From CAVYXF01 sp963772335 (GTDB lineage: Bacteria > Pseudomonadota > Alphaproteobacteria > Rhizobiales > Rhodomicrobiaceae), in assembly GCA_963772335.1 (NCBI GenBank), contig CAVYXF010000007.1:62001-126000 (forward strand): 64,000 nucleotides of DNA, given 5' to 3'. Positions 33,627 through 40,813 of this stretch are shown here, one piece after another (the stretch's first letter is position 1; every line of letters begins with the position of its first letter). The position numbers and the translations under genes are program-made. A model generated the notes under the pieces. It was not told where the DNA came from and ran no database searches. It worked only from the letters and a program-made list of their open reading frames with translations.

Positions 33627-33730
33627 GGGAACTTTGTCATAGACCGGAATTGCGGCTGGCGGAAGGTGTGGCTTAGAGCGGCAAACGCGTTGTGCCGTTG
33701 ATGGATCAATTCGTGGTTACGCCCTCGCAG

Positions 33731-34876
33731 TCACGAGGCGATCGGGGGAAAACCGAACGCAGCATTCGCTTCCCCAAGTTCCGGCGCGGAGCGTGTCTCG
33801 TTGTCCGGTGCAAGGAACGAAGCGAACGGCATCGGTAAGGCGGGTAGGGCACGCTCGGCGATTTGTACGCTGCCCGCCTGCGCTACCCTGGCGAAGTGCG
33901 GATCGCGCAGTGCCTCTTCAAGACCGGCAACCACGGCAACGCAGCAGTCGCGCTGTGCAAAAATCTCTCGCCAATGCGTCGAAGGCTGTTTAGCCAGCTG
34001 TTCGCCGACGGCTGAGATGACGGTTTGTGGATCGATGCTGCCGCCACGCAAATTATCGGCGAGACCGATGGTATCGCAAAAGGACTCCCAAAATTTGTCC
34101 TCCAGCGCGCCGACCGCCACCAGTCCGCCATCCGCCGCCTTGTACAGCCGATAGCGCGGCGAGGCTCCGGTGAATATATGCCCACCCGAGTGCGGCCAGT
34201 CGCCGGATGCAAAGCCTTGCGCCCAGGCCCAGAACATCGGCAGGAACAGGCCGTCCGTCATGGAAATATCGAGGAACGCGCCTTCGCCGGTGCGTTCACG
34301 GCGCAGCAGCGCCATCAGCACGGCAATCACCGCCGGATAGCTGCCGCCGATCAGATCGGCAATCAGCATTGGCGGCACGACCCCGCTCTCCGGCGCGCCC
34401 GTACTGAGCGCCAGGAGGCCCGTCTCGGCAATATAGGTGAGGTCATGGCCGGCGCGCTGAGCCTTGGGTCCGTTCTGGCCATAGCCGGTGATCGCGCAAT
34501 AGACGATGCGCGGGTTTATGACGCGCACCGCCTCATAATCGAGGCCCAGCCGCGCCATTACCCCGGGCCGGAAGCCCTCGATCAGCACGTCGGCCTTGGC
34601 GAGCAGTGGGCGCAACTGCTCCCGCGTCGCCTCATCCTTCAGGTCAAGCGCAAGGCTGCGTTTGCCGCGGTTGAGCAGCGCAAACAGCGCGGACAAATCG
34701 CCCCAGGCGGGCGGCGGTGAACGCATGCCCTCACCGCTCGGCGGCTCGATCTTGATCACCTCGGCGCCGGCCTCAGCCAGCATCAGGCTGGTGACCGGGC
34801 CAGGAACCAGCGCGGTGAAGTCCAGCACTGTTATTCCGGCAAGTGGTCCGTGGCCCCCCTGCGTCGCCTCTCCCAT
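33731..34876 (-). CDS. CaiB/BaiF-family CoA transferase (class III)
   Basis: 381 residues from the ATG at 34876, where GGAGG is 5 bases away. The family blocks are LAGITVLDFTALVPGPVTSL, EVIKIEPPSGEGMRSPPP, NRGKRSLALDLKDEATREQL and the catalytic-Asp segment AGHDLTYIAETGLLA. Members move CoA between carboxylates or epimerise 2-methylacyl-CoAs (AMACR type). The C-terminus is slightly shorter than many members. No acyl-CoA genes are next to it, so the substrate cannot be inferred. Confidence 0.92.
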   Translation of the reverse strand: MGEATQGGHGPLAGITVLDFTALVPGPVTSLMLAEAGAEVIKIEPPSGEGMRSPPPAWGDLSALFALLNRGKRSLALDLKDEATREQLRPLLAKADVLIEGFRPGVMARLGLDYEAVRVINPRIVYCAITGYGQNGPKAQRAGHDLTYIAETGLLALSTGAPESGVVPPMLIADLIGGSYPAVIAVLMALLRRERTGEGAFLDISMTDGLFLPMFWAWAQGFASGDWPHSGGHIFTGASPRYRLYKAADGGLVAVGALEDKFWESFCDTIGLADNLRGGSIDPQTVISAVGEQLAKQPSTHWREIFAQRDCCVAVVAGLEEALRDPHFARVAQAGSVQIAERALPALPMPFASFLAPDNETRSAPELGEANAAFGFPPIAS

Positions 34877-35009
34877 CATCACCTCCAAACACTGCGCCAA
34901 TGCAGCTCACGGCTTGACGCGGCCGCTTGCGCTTGGCAACAAGCCTTTCCGCAAGGCCCGTAACTTCCCGCGGGCGCATCCTGCCAAGCGGCGGTCTCTC
35001 CGGGTTCTC

Positions 35010-35909
35010 ATGTCGGCTCTCCAGAATATCCGCTTTCTTCTCGAATATGTCCTGCTCCGCATCGTCATCGGGATCGTGCGTGTCTTTCCTCTGGATACGG
35101 GCCGCGAATTGTCCGCCAAAGCGTGGCGCCTGATCGCGCCGCGCGGCCGCCGGCACCGCCGCGCGCTCGATAATCTCGCGACCGCCTTTCCGGAGAAGAG
35201 CCTTGAGGAGCGCGAGGCGATCGCGCTCGCCATGTGGGAGAATCTCGGCCGGGTGATGGCCGAGACCATGCAGCTCGACCGCATCCTCAAGGAGCCAGAG
35301 CGCATCGAGATCGAGAACCCCGAGCTGCTGGCCCGCTATGCCGGAAAGATGGGCTCTGCCATCACCTGTTCGCTGCATATGGGCAACTGGGAGCTGGCGA
35401 TGTGGCCGTTAACGCGAATCGGCGCCAAACCGGCGGGTGTCTACCGGCTGGTCGACAACCCTTATGTCGATCTTTATCTGCGTTCGCAGCGCAAGGAGCT
35501 TTACCCCGGCGGCCTCTTCGCCCGCGGCAAGGCGCAAGGTTTCAAAGCCGGCCATGACACCGCGCGCATGATCGGCGCCTATGTGCGCCAGGGTGGCCGG
35601 CTCGGCTTCCTCGCCGACCTCTACGACCGCAAAGGCGTGGCCGTGCCGTTCTTTGGCAAGGAGGCCCGCTCGACTGTCATTCCGGTAATGCTGGCGCGCC
35701 GGCTCGGCACACGGCTGTGGGTGGGACGCTGTGTGCGCGTCGGCAAGCAGTCGCGTTTCCGGGTGCGGATGCGCGAGGTGAAAGTGCCCTGGACCGACAA
35801 TCCCGACGCCGACGCCAAAGCCGCGCTCACCGAGATGCAGGCCCAGTTCGAGGCCTGGATCCGCGAGACGCCTGAGCAGTGGATGTGGTCGAATCGCAGA
35901 TGGTCTTGA
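35010..35909 (+). CDS. lysophospholipid/lipid A acyltransferase (LpxL/HtrB family)
   Basis: 299 residues from the ATG at 35010: MSALQNIRFLLEYVLLRIVI starts with a membrane anchor, then the LAB acyltransferase domain with the HX4E box HMGNWE, FARGKAQGFKAGHDTARMIG and the RRLGTRLWVGRC strand. It should add a secondary acyl chain to lipid A in the inner membrane. It is the reading direction opposite to the CoA transferase gene. A longer 5' open stretch overlaps that gene and is not credible. Confidence 0.93.
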   Translation: MSALQNIRFLLEYVLLRIVIGIVRVFPLDTGRELSAKAWRLIAPRGRRHRRALDNLATAFPEKSLEEREAIALAMWENLGRVMAETMQLDRILKEPERIEIENPELLARYAGKMGSAITCSLHMGNWELAMWPLTRIGAKPAGVYRLVDNPYVDLYLRSQRKELYPGGLFARGKAQGFKAGHDTARMIGAYVRQGGRLGFLADLYDRKGVAVPFFGKEARSTVIPVMLARRLGTRLWVGRCVRVGKQSRFRVRMREVKVPWTDNPDADAKAALTEMQAQFEAWIRETPEQWMWSNRRWS

Positions 35910-35923
35910 GGCAGCCTCCGCAG

Positions 35924-36487
35924 CTACTCGCCCATCGCGTCCGGGTCGAGGCCGGTCGGAAAACCATCGATGCTGCGCATGTTCTTCAGCCGCCAATATT
36001 TGCGCAGGCCCTCCTGGCCCTGACGTGACGCCCAGCGCTTTAGCTCCCCGCGGTCTTCGCGATGGTCGAAAAGGGGGACGCCCATGCCGCATGAGGTCTG
36101 CACCAAATCGACATCGAGGCGGATGATCTGCCGCGCGCCGGGGAGTTCCTCGAAGCCGCCGATCAGCGCAGCATAGTCCGCGCTGCCCCGCTGCCATGAC
36201 ACGCCCTGACCGAACAGGCGCAGGATCATCGGCTGCCCCTCGAAGGCGCAGAACATGATGGTCAGCCGCCGATCCACGCTTGCCCGGAGATGCGCGGCTG
36301 TCTCGTTGCCGCTCCCGGTGACGTCGAGATAGGCTACCGCGTTCGGGCCGAGCACCCGGAAGCTGTCCATGCCCTTCGGCGAAAGGTTGACGCGGCCTCT
36401 CGGTGCAGCGCTGGCGACGAAGAACATGCGCTGTTGCTCGATAAAGGCGCGATGCCGGTCCTCTATCGAGGCGAATTGCTGGCCCAT
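35924..36487 (-). CDS. pyridoxamine 5'-phosphate oxidase-related flavoprotein
   Basis: 187 residues, split-barrel fold. MGQQFASIEDRHRAFIEQQR, FFVASAAPRGRVNLSPKGMD and the later RLTIMFCAFEGQPMILRLFG are typical of the PNPOx-like putative flavin-binding proteins (a general stress protein-26-like group). The function is probably flavin- or F420-dependent oxidoreductase, or haem/flavin sequestration; not resolvable. Stop 15 bases from the acyltransferase stop (convergent). Confidence 0.88.
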   Translation of the reverse strand: MGQQFASIEDRHRAFIEQQRMFFVASAAPRGRVNLSPKGMDSFRVLGPNAVAYLDVTGSGNETAAHLRASVDRRLTIMFCAFEGQPMILRLFGQGVSWQRGSADYAALIGGFEELPGARQIIRLDVDLVQTSCGMGVPLFDHREDRGELKRWASRQGQEGLRKYWRLKNMRSIDGFPTGLDPDAMGE

Positions 36488-36556
36488 AAGGCGGCTCCTG
36501 AGATGAAACGCAACGAGATTTGAGGAAGCTTGGATGGCCGGAGTTTAGCAGCGGAA

Positions 36557-36892
36557 CTACCTCGCGCACTCCCCGTCGTGGTCCTTGGCGACGCGGGCGG
36601 CCTTGCGTTCGCAGTCATTGCCGTAGGTCCTGCCGTCGCAGCCGCAGACCGGCAGGTAGATACGGGTGCAGAACGGGCGCACCTCGATGCAGGTGCCGGA
36701 AATGTCGGCGCCCTTGCACATGCCCTCCATCGGATCGCACCACAGATCGCCGGAGCACTGGAAACCGGCAATGCCGCCGCACATCTCACCCTCACCGCGG
36801 ATGCGCGACTGCTGGGCGGCGGCCGGCGCCGCGAGCCCGAGCGCAACGCAAACGATCAGCGCGAGGCGGAGCATGGCTGGGCTTTCATTCAT
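36557..36892 (-). CDS. secreted Kazal-type domain protein
   Basis: 111 residues with a signal peptide (LIVCVALGLAAPAAAQ) and two cysteine-rich parts: MCGGIAGFQCSGDLWCDPME, then a Kazal serine-protease-inhibitor-like module CTRIYLPVCGCDGRTYGNDC ending VAKDHDGEC. Spacing C-x6-7-C-x-C-x6-C is classical Kazal. The ATG at 36892 overlaps the stop of the upstream AarF gene (ATGA), so it is translated with it. Bacterial Kazal proteins are rare and presumably inhibit periplasmic or host proteases. Confidence 0.85.
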   Translation of the reverse strand: MNESPAMLRLALIVCVALGLAAPAAAQQSRIRGEGEMCGGIAGFQCSGDLWCDPMEGMCKGADISGTCIEVRPFCTRIYLPVCGCDGRTYGNDCERKAARVAKDHDGECAR

Positions 36893-38268
36893 TGCGGCAG
36901 CGGCACGCCGGTCTTGGCAAAGGCTTGAGCCTGCGCCTCGCCGAGTGAATGAAGGCTGAAATTCTCGATGGTCTCGTTGAACAGCCGATAGAAATTCAGC
37001 TCGGCATCAAGATGCAGGAAGACGCCGCCAAGCCCGATCGCGGCGCGGTCCATGAACACGAACTCGCGCGGCACCCTAACCGGCCCCTTCTCCTTGAGGC
37101 CCTTGTGCACCGTATAGGCTTCGCGCCGGCCATAATGGCTGGGAGACACCCCCTCGGCGATCCGGCGCACACGGTCATCGAGCAGCGGGCCATAGATGAA
37201 CTTCGCCCAGATGTTGAGAATGTCGATCAGCTCGTTCGAGAGGCCCTTGAAGCCCCAGGTCTCATAGGCGTGGACGACGAGCGAGCGGTCGCCGTGCTCG
37301 AGGCCGTGATAGAGGTCGATCACGCCCTGCACGAAGCGCGGCGCGAAGGTGCGGATGCAGCCATAGTCGAGCAGGTTGATGCCGCTAGCGCGGCCGTCCC
37401 CCTCGAAGATGGTGTAATTGCCCAGATGCGGATCGCCGTGGATCACGCCGTAATGCGAGAACGGATACCACCAGGCGCGGAACATTGCCCGGGTAATGGT
37501 GTTGCGCTCGTCCTGCGGCCGGGTCTTGTAGTCGAGCAGGCGCCCGCCTTCCATCCAGCTCATGGTGAGCAGCCGCTTCGTCGAGAGCTCCGGGCGCACG
37601 CGCGGTACGCGGATCAGACTGTCGTTCTCGAAGATCAGCCCGTAAAGCGCCATGTGCCGGGCTTCCAGCTCGTAATCCAGCTCCTCTCGCAGGCGTGCCG
37701 AGATTTCCGCGGCGATCTCGGAGGTGTCGATCGCAGGGTCGAAGCGCTTATGCAGCGATAGCAGAACCCGCAGCTGAGTGAGATCGGCCTCCACCGCCGA
37801 CTGCATGTCGGGATATTGCAGCTTTGCGGCCAGCACCGCGCCGTCATGGGCCGTACCCTTATGCACCTGGCCGAGCGAGGCCGATGCCACCGCCTCATGC
37901 GAAAACGAGGCGAATTTACTTTCCCAGTCCGGCCCCAGCTCGGCGGCCATGCGGCGGCGCACGAAGGCCCAGCCCATCGGCGGTGCGCTCGTCTGCAGCT
38001 TGGCGAGCTCTTCGGTATATTCGGGCGGCAAAGCGTCGGGGATGGTGGAGAGAAGCTGCGCCACCTTCATCAGCGGCCCCTTGAGGCCGCCGAGCGCCGC
38101 GGTGAGGTCGGCGGCGTTCTTCTCGCGGTCGAGCGCCAGCCCCAGCACATAGCGGGTGGCCATGCCGGCCGCCACGCCCCCGACATTGGTGCCGACCTCG
38201 GCATAGCGCCGCAGCCGGCGGCTCAGGCGATTGGCTTCGTCGTCGCGGCTGGAGGCGTTGTCGTCCAT
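36889..38268 (-). CDS. ABC1/AarF (UbiB/COQ8) family atypical kinase
   Basis: 459 residues. Diagnostic motifs are LKGPLMKVAQLLS (KxGQ-like), ASASLGQVHKG (alanine-rich nucleotide loop), the catalytic-loop VIHGDPHLGNY and metal-binding LLDYGCI. These kinase-like proteins support ubiquinone biosynthesis or membrane lipid homeostasis; most act as ATPases rather than protein kinases. Length is normal for the soluble bacterial subgroup. The start at 38268 (ATG) reads MDDNASSRDDEANRLSRRLR. Downstream is the coupled Kazal-domain gene. Confidence 0.93.
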   Translation of the reverse strand: MDDNASSRDDEANRLSRRLRRYAEVGTNVGGVAAGMATRYVLGLALDREKNAADLTAALGGLKGPLMKVAQLLSTIPDALPPEYTEELAKLQTSAPPMGWAFVRRRMAAELGPDWESKFASFSHEAVASASLGQVHKGTAHDGAVLAAKLQYPDMQSAVEADLTQLRVLLSLHKRFDPAIDTSEIAAEISARLREELDYELEARHMALYGLIFENDSLIRVPRVRPELSTKRLLTMSWMEGGRLLDYKTRPQDERNTITRAMFRAWWYPFSHYGVIHGDPHLGNYTIFEGDGRASGINLLDYGCIRTFAPRFVQGVIDLYHGLEHGDRSLVVHAYETWGFKGLSNELIDILNIWAKFIYGPLLDDRVRRIAEGVSPSHYGRREAYTVHKGLKEKGPVRVPREFVFMDRAAIGLGGVFLHLDAELNFYRLFNETIENFSLHSLGEAQAQAFAKTGVPLPQ

Positions 38269-38473
38269 GGGTTGGCCCGGTTCCCTTATTGGCTGATTGC
38301 CCCTGCTATAAGGGCATGATTGGCGCGGATTTCCAGCGCCAGAACGCCGCGTCAGTGGGAGGGTCTTGCAGGCTTATCGCCCAGTCCGTCAAGAGGCAGC
38401 GCCAATCCCCTCGCCGGGCGTGGCCCGCGAGGCTTTCCGTCAGTCTTGCCCTCACGATATATTAGGTGAGGGA

Positions 38474-38536
38474 CGCGCGGGCGGCCGCTCGGGCCGGTGC
38501 GTATGTTAGTGGGTGGCCCTCATGGCCGCCCGCGCG
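38474..38536. repeat. 13-bp perfect inverted repeat
   Basis: CGCGCGGGCGGCC (38474-38486) and GGCCGCCCGCGCG (38524-38536) are exact reverse complements around a 37-base loop, at the left edge of the dual-open, gene-less segment. Confidence 0.6.
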
Positions 38537-39054
38537 CGGTGATATTTTGGCCCCGCAGCTTCGCCTTACCATTCTTCGCGTCCCGGACGACACTGTCTCG
38601 GCACACGCGAGTGTCACTGGGTATCGCAACCCAGGAGGAAGCACGCGTACCCCTGACTTCGGGTTCGTTACACCCACCGCGAGGCTGACCTCCGTTTCCG
38701 GCCACTTTGGGCCTCTAATTCCGGTCAGCCATGCCCTCGCGTCCTCAGGCACCGCTTCCCTCCCCCACGGTGAGACGGTCTCGAGTGCCCGTGCGTCCCT
38801 CAGGGAAGGAACGAGCCGAGTGTATGTGCGGGTGGAGGGGGCGGGGATAAAGTTGGGGCGCAAAGCTGCGGACGTGGTGAATGGTCGGTTAACGCAGCCG
38901 GCTGTAGTCTTGCGCGCAAGCAAGGTCGACCTTTGATGGGCTGCGGCCATCGTCCTAATCCGCCACCCGCCCATGGCTCCCGAGCACTTGGCAGGAATGG
39001 CCGGTCTGCGGTGCGAGCGGAATTCGCGCGGCGTCTGAAGCAAGCGTAGTAAGC

Positions 39055-39089
39055 GTAGCCCGGATTGCGCTGCGCTCCATCCGGGCTAC
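39055..39089. repeat. REP-like palindrome
   Basis: GTAGCCCGGAT (39055-39065) and ATCCGGGCTAC (39079-39089) pair perfectly over 11 bases with a 13-base loop. GTAGCCCGGAT...ATCCGGGCTAC elements are widely dispersed in proteobacterial intergenic DNA. Confidence 0.7.
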
Positions 39090-39325
39090 TTGCTTTGCGG
39101 TGCGCGAAGCGGTTGAGAAGTTGGCAAAAAGCACTTACTCATAAAAGCATCAAAAAGGCATCAAAAAGACCTTGATAAATCGATTGAACCCTGCTTATCT
39201 GACGTAAGCCGAGAAAAGCAGTAATACGCGGCATAGGGAGGAAACCTTCTGTATGGAAAACCAAAGATCTCGTGGAGGTCGGGGGGGGTGAATCTCATGC
39301 GCTGTGTTGAGATCCGCGTCGGTAC

Positions 39326-39352
39326 GCGGCCCCTAACAAATCTAGGGGCCGC
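39326..39352 (+). promoter_or_regulatory. hairpin directly before the small membrane protein gene
   Basis: GCGGCCCCTA (39326-39335) and TAGGGGCCGC (39343-39352) form a perfect 10-bp stem with a 7-base loop, ending three bases before the ATG at 39356. The only Shine-Dalgarno-like bases (AGGGG) are inside the stem, so the structure would hide the ribosome site. If the ATG at 39443 is the true start, it is instead a leader hairpin. Confidence 0.45.
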
Positions 39353-39355
39353 TAT

Positions 39356-39658
39356 ATGGCGAAGCGAAGCGTTAAGCTCGGAAAAGAATTTCCGGTTGAA
39401 GTCACGATCCTTAAATCAAGGAGAAAATATCTACAGGAAATCATGCGTTCTGTTCTGGCATTGCTGGTCGCAGTGCCATGCGTCACTGCCCTGGCTATAA
39501 CTGGAATGAAGGGCGTGTTTCAGAGTGAATTTTCGGCTTTGCAGAGCGTTTGGAACTTGGTTGCAGCTCCTCTTGGAGCGGTGATCGTCTATTACTTCTG
39601 TGGGCCGGCAGGCAAACGGGATGGTCATGCCAAAGGAGACCACGAGAGTTCAGCTTGA
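39356..39658 (+). CDS. small two-segment membrane protein in an AT-rich insert (unassigned)
   Basis: Up to 100 residues from the ATG at 39356, or 71 from the ATG at 39443 (which has AGGA four bases upstream). Two hydrophobic segments: VLALLVAVPCVTALAITGM and LVAAPLGAVIVYYFCG, with a charged tail KRDGHAKGDHESS. Base composition is lower in GC than the neighbours, which suggests horizontal origin. Its 3' end overlaps the ribbon-helix-helix gene by about 30 bases. No family is recognised. Confidence 0.5.
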   Translation: MAKRSVKLGKEFPVEVTILKSRRKYLQEIMRSVLALLVAVPCVTALAITGMKGVFQSEFSALQSVWNLVAAPLGAVIVYYFCGPAGKRDGHAKGDHESSA

Positions 39659-39845
39659 ACTCCCCGAGGCTTCATTCGAAAGACTGAAGCAACTCAAGGC
39701 TAGGACAGAGGCAATGTCCTATGCCGAGGTGATAAAAAACGCGTTGCGGCTGTACGAAGCCATCATCGAAGAAACGGAGGCGGGTAACATTGTCAGCATC
39801 AAGACGCAACGTGGCGATGAGATTAGCTACAAGTTGGTGTTTTAA
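39627..39845 (+). CDS. ribbon-helix-helix DNA-binding-type protein
   Basis: 72 residues: MPKETTRVQLELPEASFERL has the beta-strand then helix, KARTEAMSYAEVIKNALRLY is the second helix of an RHH (MetJ/Arc-type) fold, and a short C-terminal beta stretch ends YKLVF. Such proteins are small repressors, often antitoxins. ATG at 39627; an ATG two codons upstream (39621) is also possible. It overlaps the membrane protein gene, so the two form one AT-rich module. Confidence 0.7.
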   Translation: MPKETTRVQLELPEASFERLKQLKARTEAMSYAEVIKNALRLYEAIIEETEAGNIVSIKTQRGDEISYKLVF

Positions 39846-40010
39846 TGGGGGCTTTGCCCCCAGTTATTTTCTATCAGCCCCTGTTTTTGCTATGGTTTGG
39901 CTGCTTCGGATTGACGATAAGTCGACGACGCTTATGTCCGAGTTGAGGCGCGAGCGGCCTTAGCAGGTTTCTCGGCGCGCGCTCGAAGCCTTCAGACCGG
40001 CTTGCGATAC

Positions 40011-40115
40011 TTAGAGCGCTGGACGCTCCGTTGAACGCGGAGCTGCGCTCTAAACTCTTTGTTGGTGCATCGGATTTATCCGAAAAGTGCGTACACTTTT
40101 CGGTCCGATGCACTA
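40011..40115. repeat. 105-bp dispersed repeat, copy 1
   Basis: Nearly identical to 52686-52789. Two palindromes in tandem: AGAGCGctggacgctcc...GCGCTCT and TGCATCGGA...CGAAAAGTG / CACTTTTCGG...TCCGATGCA. Differences between the copies are four or five bases. This is a known style of Hyphomicrobiales intergenic repeat. Confidence 0.85.
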
Positions 40116-40289
40116 GCAGCCTCGGCACGCCGCGAACTCTGGTAGACCGCACGGAGCGAGTTCGCCGCAGTAGCGAGCGCGTCGAGAGACTGCCTCAATC
40201 CCCACCTGGACCGAGCCGACCCGCAAAGGCGCAGCCGCCGCTGTCAGCGGCACCTTTTCTCTGGCGCTGCGACTTAACGAACAGGTGAC

Positions 40290-40314
40290 GGAACAAAAGC
40301 TGGCCTGCTCCGTA
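40290..40314 (+). promoter_or_regulatory. EcfG-type promoter of the DUF2231/sorbosone dehydrogenase operon
   Basis: GGAAC (40290-40294), 16-base spacer, CGTA (40311-40314): perfect -35 and spacing, one mismatch in the -10, 44 bases before the ATG at 40358. Confidence 0.6.
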
Positions 40315-40357
40315 GACTCGATAGCTCACAACACAATCCGCATCGAGGCTCTTGACC

Positions 40358-40813
40358 ATGGCCCAAACGCATCCCCCGTCCACTGTGGCGGTTGCTGGAC
40401 AGCCGATCCATTCGATGCTCGTCCAATTCCCGGTCGTCTGCTTTACGCTGGCGCTTTTCACCGACCTCGCTTACTGGCAGACGGCCAATCTCATGTGGCA
40501 GAACTTTTCGTCCTGGCTGCTTTTCGCCGGACTCGTATTCGGCGTCCTCGCCGGGATCGCAGGCGTCATCGACTTCTTTTTCCGGCGCAGCGTGCGCGCC
40601 TACGGCTCCTCCTGGCCCCATGCGATCGGCAGCCTGATCGTCCTCGCCCTGGCTTTCGTGAACAGCCTCGTTCATGCCGGGGACGGCTGGACCGCCGTTG
40701 TCCCTTGGGGCCTCATCCTTTCCGCGGCGACCGTCGTCATAATGATCATTTCCGACTGGTTCGGACGCGCTCTTGTCTTCAATCACGGCGTAGGAGTGAG
40801 TGTTCATGACTAG
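40358..40813 (+). CDS. DUF2231 membrane protein
   Basis: 151 residues with four transmembrane segments. The N-terminal VAVAGQPIHSMLVQFPVVCF (conserved HPMLVxFP-like motif), LFTDLAYWQTAN, and WPHAIGSLIVLALAFVNSLV are typical of DUF2231. Function unknown; in many alphaproteobacteria it is encoded beside sugar dehydrogenases, as here. Preceded by GAGG. The downstream gene starts eight bases before its stop. An EcfG-type promoter lies upstream, so it belongs to the general stress regulon by inference. Confidence 0.85.
   Translation: MAQTHPPSTVAVAGQPIHSMLVQFPVVCFTLALFTDLAYWQTANLMWQNFSSWLLFAGLVFGVLAGIAGVIDFFFRRSVRAYGSSWPHAIGSLIVLALAFVNSLVHAGDGWTAVVPWGLILSAATVVIMIISDWFGRALVFNHGVGVSVHD

Larger units (their letters stand above)
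38269..39355. other. gene-poor, repeat-rich region
   Basis: About 1.1 kb without a convincing gene. 38460-38940 has long open frames on both strands (about 155-190 codons) but no good ribosome site, domain or codon bias. It carries a 13-bp inverted repeat (38474-38486 / 38524-38536) and a REP-like palindrome at 39055-39089. From 39100 on the sequence turns AT-rich. Confidence 0.5.
39846..40357. other. repeat-containing intergenic region
   Basis: About 500 bases with no convincing gene. It contains copy 1 of the 105-bp dispersed repeat (40011-40115) and the EcfG-type promoter of the next operon (40290-40314). Confidence 0.6.

Noticed and set aside
38462..39043. Minus-strand open frame of about 190 codons
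   Set aside because: Arg/Ser/Pro-rich, no ribosome site, and the other strand is equally open; treated as non-coding.
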